NCBI RefSeq assembly: GCF_001693275.1
Contig: NZ_CP016477.1
Span: forward strand, 1,364,001-1,428,000
Length of the DNA stretch: 64,000 bases
Reading direction: 5' to 3'
From: Picosynechococcus sp. PCC 7117
GTDB taxonomy: Bacteria > Cyanobacteriota > Cyanobacteriia > Cyanobacteriales > MRBY01
The position numbers and the translations under genes were made by a program. Under the pieces are notes generated by a model. That model was given only the letters and a program-made list of their open reading frames with translations. It was not told where the DNA came from and ran no database searches. Each line of letters opens with the position of its first letter. Position 1 is the first letter of the stretch. Positions 43,738 through 51,731 of this stretch are shown piece by piece.

Positions 43738-44862
43738 ATGAAAACTAATGCAAGTCTACTGTTCGGGTGTTTGATAGGAATCTCTCTTTTGGGATATCTG
43801 AGTTTTCGTTACAAATCTTCAGATACACAATCAGAGTTAATGGCCCAAGAAATCGTTCCGGAGCAGTCACATATTTTTGCGGTAGGTCGCCTAGAACCAA
43901 AAGGCGAAATTTTAACTATTTCTGGACTACTTGGGAGTAGAGTGGCAGAAATAACTGTACAAGAAGGAAATTGGGTCGAAAAAGGGCAAATTCTTGCTTT
44001 TCTTAGTGATTACCAAGTACAGTTATCTCGGCGTAATTTTGCTGCCAGTCGAGTAAGAGAGCTCTTTGCACAGTTTCAAGCCGAAACAAATGCAGCCAAG
44101 ATCCAAGTTCAAGAATCGCAAGCCCAATTAAGATTAATAGATCAACCCCAAGCATCAGAAATAGAAGCTCAACAAGCTGTCCTAGAAGGGGCAAAGGTAG
44201 AATTGGAAAACTCTACGATAAGATATGAGCGTTATCGACAATTACGAGATAATGGTGCGATTTCTGATCAAGCCTTAGAAGATCAACGATTACTAGTAGA
44301 ACAAGCTCAAACAAAAGTTGAACAAGCTCAAGCAACCTTTGATCGATTAACATATTCTCGTTTGAGTAGCCTTCAAAAAGCCAATATAACCGTAAATTAT
44401 TCTCAAGCAAACCTCGAACAAATCAAGAATCGGATCCCCTTGGAATCAGCTCAGCGAGAACTGGAGCTTGCTGAGGCGCAACTTGAGCAGACAATTATTC
44501 GTGCACCTGAATCAGGGAGAATTCTTAAAGTTTTCACTCATCCTGGTGAAGCTTTAGATTCACGAGGGCTTCTAGAACTCGGTGACACCCGTAATATGTA
44601 TGCAATAGCAGAAGTATATGAAACAGACATCACAAGGGTTAAAGTTGGTCAAGTTGCAAAAATTCATAGCCCTGTTTTCGATAAACCTATTCTGGGGTAT
44701 GTAGAAAAAATTGGACAATCTGTTTATAAAAATCGCTTAATTAGTGACGATCCTGGAGCGCGTGTAGATTCAAGGATTATTGAAGTTGCTATCAGACTAA
44801 AATCAAGTGATGAGGCCGCAAGCCTGAGTCGCTTGCAAGTAGATGTAGAAATTGATTTATAA
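43738..44862 (+). CDS. DevB-like membrane fusion protein of an ABC exporter
   Basis: A 374-residue periplasmic adaptor of the HlyD/DevB family. One N-terminal membrane segment (LFGCLIGISLLGYLSF) anchors it. A lipoyl half-motif follows (LGSRVAEITVQEGNWVEKGQILAFL), then a long Gln/Ala/Glu-rich coiled-coil (residues ~95-250) and a second lipoyl half with IIRAPESGRILKVFTHPGEALDSRGLLELG. The end forms a beta-barrel. DevB links the inner membrane ABC part to the outer membrane export pore; in heterocystous species DevBCA exports glycolipids. No heterocysts are expected in a unicellular host, so the cargo differs. ATG 43738. Confidence 0.87.
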   Translation: MKTNASLLFGCLIGISLLGYLSFRYKSSDTQSELMAQEIVPEQSHIFAVGRLEPKGEILTISGLLGSRVAEITVQEGNWVEKGQILAFLSDYQVQLSRRNFAASRVRELFAQFQAETNAAKIQVQESQAQLRLIDQPQASEIEAQQAVLEGAKVELENSTIRYERYRQLRDNGAISDQALEDQRLLVEQAQTKVEQAQATFDRLTYSRLSSLQKANITVNYSQANLEQIKNRIPLESAQRELELAEAQLEQTIIRAPESGRILKVFTHPGEALDSRGLLELGDTRNMYAIAEVYETDITRVKVGQVAKIHSPVFDKPILGYVEKIGQSVYKNRLISDDPGARVDSRIIEVAIRLKSSDEAASLSRLQVDVEIDL

Positions 44863-44874
44863 CTCTGATTTTTT

Positions 44875-46035
44875 ATGTTGAATAAAAAAGTATGGAGTAG
44901 TCTTCTACTAGCCTGGTCTAATCTTACCTATTCTCCAGGGGGCTCTTTCTTGGCAATTATAGGCAGTGGCTTTGCTGTTTTACTAGCCTTTGTTCAAATA
45001 GGGATCTTGGGATCTGTCCTAAGTAGTGCTGTATTGATTTATGAACAGCTTGATTTTGATCTTATTTTAATTTCTAATAAATCGTTAGAATTCAGTTTTA
45101 CGCAGCCTTTTTCGCAGCAACAACTGTATCGCATTCAAGGTTTAGAAGAAGTAGATAGTACTGCCTCTATCTATCTGTCGTTTGCAGACTGGAAAAATCC
45201 TGATACAAGGGAACCCAATACAATTTTTGTATTAGGTTATGAGCCAGAAAAGTACCCTTTTCAAGCACCTGACATTAATCACAAGACAGAAATAGTAAAA
45301 CAGCAAAAAACAGTACTTTTTAACGAAAAGAGTGATTTCGATGATTTTGGTGCAAGTTCATTTGAAGTTGGAACGATGACAGAAATAAAAGAAAGAGAAG
45401 TCAAAGTTGGTGGCTTTTTTTCTATGAGTAATAGTTTTAGATTTAATGGCTCTATTTTGATGAGTGCAGATAATTTTACTCAATATTTCCCACAGCGTTC
45501 TTTAGATGATGTGAGCTTGGGCTTGATAAAGTTAAAATCCAGTGTAAATCATAAACTTATCGCCCAAAAAATTCAAGAAATAATACCGGATAATATCAGC
45601 GTTTTTAGCCGCCAAGAAATCAAGAAAAAGGATCAGTATTATTGGCTGACATCCACAGCAATAGGAACAGTAATACTATTTGGAACTATTAGTTCTTTTC
45701 TGATTGGAGCTATTATTATTTATCAAATTTTAAGTGTTGACGTAACTGAGCGTATACCTGAATATGGCGCCCTAAAAGCAATAGGATATAGTAATCGCGA
45801 AATTATTAATGCTATCATTAATCAATCTAGTATATTAGGATTTTCAGGATTCCTTGTTGGCTGGGTATTATCTTGGCCAATGTATAGTTTCATGCGCTCA
45901 GAGACAGCACTTAGTATTTACATAGATCCAGTAACAGTAGTTTTCGTTTTATTTCTTACAATATGTACATGTAATATTTCAGCAATTCTAGCATCTCAAA
46001 ACATCATGAAATTTGACCCCGCTGATATTTTTTAA
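44875..46035 (+). CDS. DevC-like ABC transporter permease, first copy
   Basis: A 386-residue permease of the DevC/MacB/FtsX type. One membrane helix at the N-terminus (FLAIIGSGFAVLLAFVQIGIL) is followed by a large extracytoplasmic domain (residues ~50-255, with DLILISNKSLEF and FNGSILMSADNF), then three C-terminal helices (GTVILFGTISSFLIGAIII, ILGFSGFLVGWVLSWPMY, VVFVLFLTICTCNISAIL). The conserved IPEYGALKAIGYSNREI and tail KFDPADIF are typical. Twelve bp lie between devB and this gene; 16 bp to the next. It should pair with the second copy in a heterodimer or with itself. Confidence 0.87.
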   Translation: MLNKKVWSSLLLAWSNLTYSPGGSFLAIIGSGFAVLLAFVQIGILGSVLSSAVLIYEQLDFDLILISNKSLEFSFTQPFSQQQLYRIQGLEEVDSTASIYLSFADWKNPDTREPNTIFVLGYEPEKYPFQAPDINHKTEIVKQQKTVLFNEKSDFDDFGASSFEVGTMTEIKEREVKVGGFFSMSNSFRFNGSILMSADNFTQYFPQRSLDDVSLGLIKLKSSVNHKLIAQKIQEIIPDNISVFSRQEIKKKDQYYWLTSTAIGTVILFGTISSFLIGAIIIYQILSVDVTERIPEYGALKAIGYSNREIINAIINQSSILGFSGFLVGWVLSWPMYSFMRSETALSIYIDPVTVVFVLFLTICTCNISAILASQNIMKFDPADIF

Positions 46036-46051
46036 AAAAAACTAGAATTAT

Positions 46052-47254
46052 ATGATTCACCAGATCAAAATTCATATTTTATTATTTGAATTTTCTCTTG
46101 CTTGGCGTAATCTAACTTATAACTTTAAGCAGTTCATAGTTAGTATTATTGCCGTAAGCTTTGCTGTGGTTTTAATGCTAACTCAAATTGCTTTTCGTGA
46201 GGGTATGATTGAGAGTAATGTTGCATTTTTAAAAAAACTAGATGCCGATATCATATTAGTCGACTCAGAGCGTAACTTTACTTCATTAGAGCGGACATTT
46301 GATAAATATAGACTGTATCAAGCTAAATCACTAACAGAAATTATTTCTGCTGAACCACTATATTTAACACTAGCCACATGGAAAAATTTTTCAAATAATA
46401 CTGAACGTATTATTCGTGTTTTTGCATTTGATATTGAAGAACCTGTCTTTTTATTTCAGAATATTCAAAACTATCTTCCTAATTTAAGCCATGAAAATAC
46501 TGTTCTTGCGGATACAGCTTCCCGAAATGTATATGGACCACTCACAATTGGTACACAGACAGAATTGTCTGGACAAAGAATCAAGGTGGTTGGAAATTTT
46601 CAATTAGGATCGGACTTTGTAGCAGATGGAAACATTCTTATGAGTGATGAAAACTTTTTAAGAATTTTTGGAAGCAGACCTTCCGGATTTTCAGGTGACT
46701 TCAGAAAAACTCTTAATAATGTTGACCTAGGTCTTATAAAAGTCCAAGATCAATCGTCGATTGAGCAGGTAATTTCAAACTTAAAAAGAATTCTACCCAA
46801 AGATGTCGCTATTTTTACTAAACTAAATTATGTTGAACGAGAAAAAAACTTTTATAGCGAAGTTACTCTTGGGTTTATTTTTAAGTTTGGTGCAATTACA
46901 GGCTTTTTTATTGGTATATTCATAACATATAATATTGTTAGTGCAGACATCAGGAAAAATATGCCTCAATACGCAACATTAAAGGCAATAGGTCACTCCC
47001 AAAAATTCCTCTTGAATGTGGTTTTATTTCAGGTGATTCTAATAGCCATTTTAGGTTTTATACCAGGATTGTGCCTAAGTCAGATGTTATGTGATTTTAT
47101 CAGCCAAATAACAGGTCTTTTGATTCCAATAACCTATCAATCAATGCGATTAATTTTCTTTGCAAATATCTCAATGTGTCTGACAGCAGGAGTATTTTCT
47201 GCCCAAAAATTGAATTCAATCGATCCTGTAGATATTTATAGTAGAAAATTTTAG
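46052..47254 (+). CDS. DevC-like ABC transporter permease, second copy
   Basis: A 400-residue protein of the same layout as the preceding gene: N-terminal helix (FIVSIIAVSFAVVLMLTQIAF), a large extracytoplasmic domain, three C-terminal helices, the MPQYATLKAIGHSQKFLLNVV loop, and the tail SIDPVDIYSRKF. The two copies differ at most positions, so they are old paralogues, not a recent duplication. Typical DevBCA systems have one DevC, which forms a homodimer. Two adjacent, different permeases suggest an asymmetric pore, as in heterodimeric exporters. Second half has a GLCLSQMLCDF helix. Start ATG 46052. Confidence 0.85.
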   Translation: MIHQIKIHILLFEFSLAWRNLTYNFKQFIVSIIAVSFAVVLMLTQIAFREGMIESNVAFLKKLDADIILVDSERNFTSLERTFDKYRLYQAKSLTEIISAEPLYLTLATWKNFSNNTERIIRVFAFDIEEPVFLFQNIQNYLPNLSHENTVLADTASRNVYGPLTIGTQTELSGQRIKVVGNFQLGSDFVADGNILMSDENFLRIFGSRPSGFSGDFRKTLNNVDLGLIKVQDQSSIEQVISNLKRILPKDVAIFTKLNYVEREKNFYSEVTLGFIFKFGAITGFFIGIFITYNIVSADIRKNMPQYATLKAIGHSQKFLLNVVLFQVILIAILGFIPGLCLSQMLCDFISQITGLLIPITYQSMRLIFFANISMCLTAGVFSAQKLNSIDPVDIYSRKF

Positions 47255-47291
47255 TTTGAGTTAAACTTTTCTCGCAAAAATATTTCAGAAT

Positions 47292-47969
47292 ATGATTCAA
47301 ATCAAAAACATCAACCATTACTATGGAAAAGGACACTTTAAAAAGCAAGTCTTATTCAATATATCCCTCGATATTCAGCCTGGTGAAATTGTGCTTATGA
47401 CAGGGCCTTCTGGTTCAGGGAAAACAACTCTTTTGACTTTAATTGGAGGGTTAAGATCTGTACAAGAAGGAAGCTTAAAAGTTTTTAAAACAGAATTATT
47501 TAAACAGAGAAAAAAATCTCTAGAAAATATACGAAAAAAAATTGGGTTTATTTTTCAAAGCCATAATCTTTTGAGTTCATTGACTGCCTTGCAAAATGTG
47601 CAAATTGCAAATATATTGAGCGATGTTTCTTCTGTACAAGAGTCTAAAAATCAAGCAGAAAAAATACTCAAAGCAGTGGGATTAGAAACGCATTTAGATG
47701 CTTATCCCTCTCAGCTTTCTGGTGGCCAAAAACAACGTGTAGCTATAGCTAGAGCTCTCGTAAATAAACCAAAGCTTATATTGGCAGATGAACCAACTGC
47801 TTCACTCGATAAACTCAATAGAGAAGATGTTTTAAGATTGCTTCATCAATTGGCTAAGGAGCAAAATTGTACAGTTCTATTTGTGACCCATGATACACGA
47901 GTATTGGGAATCGCTGATCGAATAATCAACCTAGAAGACGGAAAAATAACTAATTCATTAGAGTGCTGA
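47292..47969 (+). CDS. DevA-like ABC transporter ATPase
   Basis: A 225-residue ATPase. The Walker A motif is [11 protein letters not shown] near residues 38-48, the signature is [15 protein letters not shown] near 140-154, and Walker B is [10 protein letters not shown] near 162-171, with H-loop in [10 protein letters not shown]. This matches the MacB/LolD/DevA export family. It energises the DevB-DevC exporter of the three genes before it; order here is B-C-C-A. The start ATG 47292 is 37 bp after the second permease. It is the last gene of the set; 154 bp of AT-rich DNA follow before the ParA gene, with no clear terminator. Confidence 0.9.
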   Translation: MIQIKNINHYYGKGHFKKQVLFNISLDIQPGEIVLMTGPSGSGKTTLLTLIGGLRSVQEGSLKVFKTELFKQRKKSLENIRKKIGFIFQSHNLLSSLTALQNVQIANILSDVSSVQESKNQAEKILKAVGLETHLDAYPSQLSGGQKQRVAIARALVNKPKLILADEPTASLDKLNREDVLRLLHQLAKEQNCTVLFVTHDTRVLGIADRIINLEDGKITNSLEC

Positions 47970-48123
47970 GATTGTCATTCCATTAGATATGAATTAAAGT
48001 TTGAGAATCAATAAATCAATTGGACATTAATATTAATTAGTCTCATATTACGTAACTTACAATATTAATATTCTCTACAAGAAATGTTGCATTTATTCAG
48101 GAAATGGAAACAAAGCAGCTATA

Positions 48124-48804
48124 ATGACTCACCATAAATTCAAGGCCAGTGAGCAAAAAAAATCTATTGTGGTATCCCAGCGGATTTTAGCAGTTGTGAA
48201 TGGTAAAGGAGGCGTTGGTAAAACAACAACCGCCGTTAACCTTGCGGCCATTTTTGCCGAAAAACAGCAGGTTCTCTTGGTGGATAGCGATCCCCAGGGA
48301 TCGGCCTCTTGGTGGGTAGACCGTAACCCCGATGAATGGCAACTGGATGTCAGTAGAGAACATCAACCAGATTTACTTCAAAATCTCCGACAGATTAAAG
48401 GCTATGACTTGATCGTGGTGGATACCCCTCCGGCCTTGCGATCGCAGGCCCTCAAGACCGTCCTCCGGATTGCGGATTATGTGATCTTGCCGACACCACC
48501 AGCGCCGATGGACTTAAGCGCCTTAATTGAAACGGTGCAAACGGCCATTAATCCCGTTGAAATTAGTCACCGAGTGCTCCTGACAAAAGTCGATAGTCGC
48601 AGCCTCCGGGAGAGCATTGATGCCCAAAATACCTTGATTGAGTTGGGGATTCCGGTGTGCCATGCCTTTGTGCGCAGTTATAAAGCCCACGAGCAAGCTG
48701 TCCTCGCAGGCGTTCCCATGACCCAAATGCGTGGTAAAAAGGCTAAGGATGCGGAAACGGATTATCGTCGTGTCGCGGATGAACTGCAACGAGATTGGAC
48801 TTAA
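48124..48804 (+). CDS. ParA-family ATPase
   Basis: The 226-residue ATPase has a deviant Walker A ([16 protein letters not shown] near residues 27-42), switch I-like [14 protein letters not shown] and Walker [11 protein letters not shown]. ParA/MinD-type ATPases bind DNA non-specifically as ATP dimers and move cargo such as plasmids, chromosomes or carboxysomes. The downstream coiled-coil gene begins six bases after the stop and may be the cargo adaptor. HIP1 sites return from this gene onwards, so it belongs to the core chromosome. ATG 48124. An McdA role (carboxysome spacing) is possible, of the type that keeps the signature Lys. Confidence 0.85.
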   Translation: MTHHKFKASEQKKSIVVSQRILAVVNGKGGVGKTTTAVNLAAIFAEKQQVLLVDSDPQGSASWWVDRNPDEWQLDVSREHQPDLLQNLRQIKGYDLIVVDTPPALRSQALKTVLRIADYVILPTPPAPMDLSALIETVQTAINPVEISHRVLLTKVDSRSLRESIDAQNTLIELGIPVCHAFVRSYKAHEQAVLAGVPMTQMRGKKAKDAETDYRRVADELQRDWT

Positions 48805-48809
48805 CGGTT

Positions 48810-49385
48810 ATGGCTAGCAGCAAACAAAATTTATCGGATTTATTACGGCAGGAGGCAAAGCAGGACAAAACCAAGGCTGCTGCCCCCGAAACGGCGGTTA
48901 ATGATACACCGGAGAAACCTTCACCAACGGCCCTTTCCCGGATGACGAAGGCGCAATTACTGGCCCACATTGAAACCCTCTACGCCCAACAGGAAACGGT
49001 CGCGACAGATTCTGTTGATCAAACATTGCTCACGGAGAAGGAAACCTTGGCGAGGGAAGTAAAAGCCCTGGAAGAAAAAATTGCCGCCCAACAAAAGGCG
49101 ATCGCCAACGCGGAGAAAACCATTAAGACCCTCGAAGCGGATTCTTCTGAAAAGACAAAGCTCGAACAAGAGTTAGACGCACAACGGGGCCTCGTCGAAA
49201 AGTTATACGGTCAAATCCAAAGCCTCGAAGCGCAACAGACGGAAAAAGAAGCCGCCATAGAACGCACCGTTGAGGAAGACCGCGCCCTTGTACTGGCCCG
49301 CATTGCCAGTTACCAAGCAAATTTGCAATTTCCCGATCAGCCCCCCTCCAGTATCCCCGATGAGGAAATCGGTTGGTTTGATTAG
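48810..49385 (+). CDS. Coiled-coil partner of the ParA protein (McdB-like candidate)
   Basis: About 191 residues from ATG 48810, six bases after the parA stop. The first ~45 residues are charged and Ala/Pro-rich (SDLLRQEAKQDKTKAAAPE), followed by a long coiled-coil (residues ~55-155: LAREVKALEEKIAAQQKAI, KLEQELDAQRGLVEKLYGQI). The C-terminus ends IPDEEIGWFD, with Trp three residues from the end. McdB proteins share a charged N-terminus, coiled-coil and a single C-terminal Trp, so this is a candidate for the carboxysome adaptor. It could instead serve another ParA system. The TTG at 48795 is an unlikely start. Confidence 0.7.
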   Translation: MASSKQNLSDLLRQEAKQDKTKAAAPETAVNDTPEKPSPTALSRMTKAQLLAHIETLYAQQETVATDSVDQTLLTEKETLAREVKALEEKIAAQQKAIANAEKTIKTLEADSSEKTKLEQELDAQRGLVEKLYGQIQSLEAQQTEKEAAIERTVEEDRALVLARIASYQANLQFPDQPPSSIPDEEIGWFD

Positions 49386-49469
49386 GGGAAAAACCGCCAA
49401 TGCTCGGAATTCTGGGGCTTGATAGAATAGATCTCAGGATTTTTACGCAGCACATTTAACAACTCAATC

Positions 49470-50411
49470 ATGATTAAACGGTTTTTTTATGGGGCGATCG
49501 CCATTGTCTTGGCTTTTACCCTGATCTTTACCCCAGCGGATAATGCTTGGGCGGCCCGCAGTGGAGGACGTATTGGTGGCGGTTCCTTCCGCAGTGCCCC
49601 TAGCCGCAGTTTTTCCCCTGGCCCAGCACGACGGGCTCCCGTTGGGGGTGGCTATGGCTACGGATTTGGGGGTGGATTTGGGTTCCCCTTCCTGCTGCCT
49701 TTCTTCGGATTCGGTGGTTTTAGCGGCATTTTTGGTCTTTTCATTATGTTGGCGATCGCCGGCTTCCTTGTCCGCACCTTCCAGAATGTGATGGGGGGTG
49801 GCATGAATGAGGGCGACAGTCTCGGTTACTCTGCCCCCAGTAGCAAAATTTCCGTCGCCAAAGTACAGGTGGGGCTGTTGGCCCAAGCGCGGGATCTCCA
49901 GCAGGATCTAAATCGCCTGGCGAGCACCGCTGATACTGGCACCCCAGCCGGACGCGCCAAGGTTCTACAGGAATCGACTCTGGCCCTGTTGCGCCACCCA
50001 GAATATTGGGTCTATGGTGCGAGCGAATCCCTCGAAGCTGGGGTTGATGCTGCCGAAGCCAAGTTTAATCAATTGGCCCTGAACGAACGGAGTAAATTTA
50101 CCGCCGAGACCCTCAGCAACGTTGACAACGAACGGGATGTGGCTGGGAAGCGTGCAAGTGCTGATTTGGTCAAAAGTGACGGCACACCAAACGAATACAT
50201 CATGGTAACAATCATCGCTGGGGCCATGGGAAAAGTGGATTTACCGAAAGTGACAGATTCCCAATCTCTCGAACAAGCGATCCGGCAAATTGGTGCCCTC
50301 GGTGGCGATCGCCTTTTGGCCCTCGAAGTTTTATGGACGCCCCAAGCGATTGGTGACACCCTCAGCACCGACGATATTTTGACTTACTACCCCGACATCA
50401 ATCTCGTTTAA
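49470..50411 (+). CDS. DUF1517 membrane protein
   Basis: A 313-residue protein with a signal-like first helix (FFYGAIAIVLAFTLIFTPADNAWA), a Gly/Arg/Ser-rich basic linker (GGRIGGGSFRSAPSRSFSPG), a second hydrophobic block (FGGFSGIFGLFIMLAIAGFLVRTF) and a soluble C-terminal domain with VQVGLLAQARDLQQDLNRLA and LLRHPEYWVYGASESLEAG. This is the DUF1517 plan shared with plant chloroplast FLAP1, which affects acclimation to fluctuating light. A photosynthesis role is possible but not shown. ATG 49470. A strong terminator follows. Confidence 0.85.
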   Translation: MIKRFFYGAIAIVLAFTLIFTPADNAWAARSGGRIGGGSFRSAPSRSFSPGPARRAPVGGGYGYGFGGGFGFPFLLPFFGFGGFSGIFGLFIMLAIAGFLVRTFQNVMGGGMNEGDSLGYSAPSSKISVAKVQVGLLAQARDLQQDLNRLASTADTGTPAGRAKVLQESTLALLRHPEYWVYGASESLEAGVDAAEAKFNQLALNERSKFTAETLSNVDNERDVAGKRASADLVKSDGTPNEYIMVTIIAGAMGKVDLPKVTDSQSLEQAIRQIGALGGDRLLALEVLWTPQAIGDTLSTDDILTYYPDINLV

Positions 50412-50459
50412 TTAGGTTCAACGCTAAAGCAATTCAACGCAAATCATGACGATTTAAAG

Positions 50460-50487
50460 AATCCCCTCAATATAGGGGATTTTTTTT
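50460..50487 (+). terminator. Rho-independent terminator after the DUF1517 gene
   Basis: AATCCCCT (50460-50467) and AGGGGATT (50474-50481) form an 8-bp stem with a 6-base loop, followed by a T run to 50487. It also works as an A-flanked hairpin for the convergent methyltransferase gene on the other strand. Confidence 0.9.
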
Positions 50488-50536
50488 GATTTCTATAGAA
50501 ATTTGCCCTAGCAATCTCCTCCTGATTGAATTGTTG

Positions 50537-51556
50537 TTAAGCTTTACAGGCTTCAATGACGCAAATTTCCTCGGCGGTTCTAACAATGCGCGTCAGTTTT
50601 AAGTCTGCCGCCGCCAACAGGGTTTCAAACTCAGCGGCGGTGCGTTCTTTGCCACCGGGACACATCACCAGCATATTGATATCGAGCATTTTTGCGCCAC
50701 TAGGTTGATTTCCCTCTGGAACCACCGCTTCACAGATCAAGATTTTGCCGTCATCCGGCAGTACAGCGCGACAATTTTGCAAAATGGCGATCGCCTGGTC
50801 ATCGCCCCAATCGTGAATAATGTGTTTGAGCAAATAGGCATCGCCCCCCGCCGGAATTGTTCTAAAGAAACTGCCGCCAATCCGTTGACAGCGATCGCCG
50901 ACCCCATGGCGGTTTAACGTTGGTGCCGCATTATCCACTACATAATCTTCATCGAACAAAATACCTTGTAATTGGGGATATTTCGCCAAAATGCTGCCGA
51001 GCAATTCCCCGTAGCCCCCACCCACATCAACGATGGTTGAGAAAGCCGAAAAATCATAATGGGCCAAAATTTCCGGCTCTTCATTCCTGGAGAAACTGTT
51101 CATCGCCTCTTCAAAAATGGCAGCCGCTTCTGGATGATTGCCGAAATATTCAAACACCCCCTGGCCATAGCGATGGTCAAAGGCAGGTTCACCGGTTTTA
51201 ACGCTGTGGAGAATATTACTCCAGGCTTCGTAATGCTCTGGTTCGCCCAACATCACCACAGAACCTCGCATGGATCGGGGATGATCACTGCGGAGAAAAT
51301 CGGCAAGGGGCGTCAGGGCAAAGGTTTGGGGGGCCGTTTCTTGGAAAATGCCCACACTGGCCAAGGCCCGGAGAATGCGATACAAAGCTGTTTCGTCTGT
51401 TTCGGTGAGATGGGCTAACGCACGGCAAGGTTGTTCTCCGGCTTTGAGGTGATCGGCGATCGCCAATTTTGCCGCCACATAAATGCACTGGGAAAGCCAA
51501 TAACCGGAGGCCATTTGGAGCAATTGGGTATGGAGAGGGAGGGTTGGCGGTTCCAT
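50537..51556 (-). CDS. SAM-dependent O-methyltransferase
   Basis: A 339-residue methyltransferase of the plant-type O-methyltransferase group (family 2), which includes hydroxyneurosporene O-methyltransferase. The N-terminal dimerisation/winged-helix part contains ETDETALYRILRALASVGIF; the SAM-binding motif is TIVDVGGGYGELLG near residues 175-188, followed by LKHIIHDWGDDQAIAILQNC with the usual catalytic His. C-terminal part has ILICEAVVPEGN. Substrate unknown; candidates are quinones, carotenoids or phenolics. ATG 51556 is the start. It is convergent with DUF1517 and lies downstream of the aminotransferase on the same strand. Confidence 0.85.
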   Translation of the reverse strand: MEPPTLPLHTQLLQMASGYWLSQCIYVAAKLAIADHLKAGEQPCRALAHLTETDETALYRILRALASVGIFQETAPQTFALTPLADFLRSDHPRSMRGSVVMLGEPEHYEAWSNILHSVKTGEPAFDHRYGQGVFEYFGNHPEAAAIFEEAMNSFSRNEEPEILAHYDFSAFSTIVDVGGGYGELLGSILAKYPQLQGILFDEDYVVDNAAPTLNRHGVGDRCQRIGGSFFRTIPAGGDAYLLKHIIHDWGDDQAIAILQNCRAVLPDDGKILICEAVVPEGNQPSGAKMLDINMLVMCPGGKERTAAEFETLLAAADLKLTRIVRTAEEICVIEACKA

Positions 51557-51731
51557 AGCGTGAAAAATCCTGATTTAAGTAAGGAAATCACTGCAATTTT
51601 AGAAATTCTGCCCCTGTCCCTAGCCACCCTGTAGGATTTATTCACGAAACGGGATCTTGCCAAAAAATTCGCCCCCAGCACTACAGACCAGAGACGAAAA
51701 TTTCAGTGTGAAGTTTAGAAAGTTAATCGTT

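Larger units (their letters stand above)
40416..48123. other. AT-rich island, probably horizontally acquired
   Basis: Across this stretch the DNA is clearly richer in A and T than on either side, and the HIP1 octamer GCGATCGC, common elsewhere, is absent from 39,807 to 48,437. It holds two divergent gene sets (minus: acetyltransferase-like, ferritin-like, acyltransferase-like, EmrE-like; plus: DevB, DevC, DevC, DevA). No integrase, transposase or tRNA junction marks the edges. The first 240 bp of the island, after the DHH-CBS gene, hold no gene that I can support. Confidence 0.7.
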
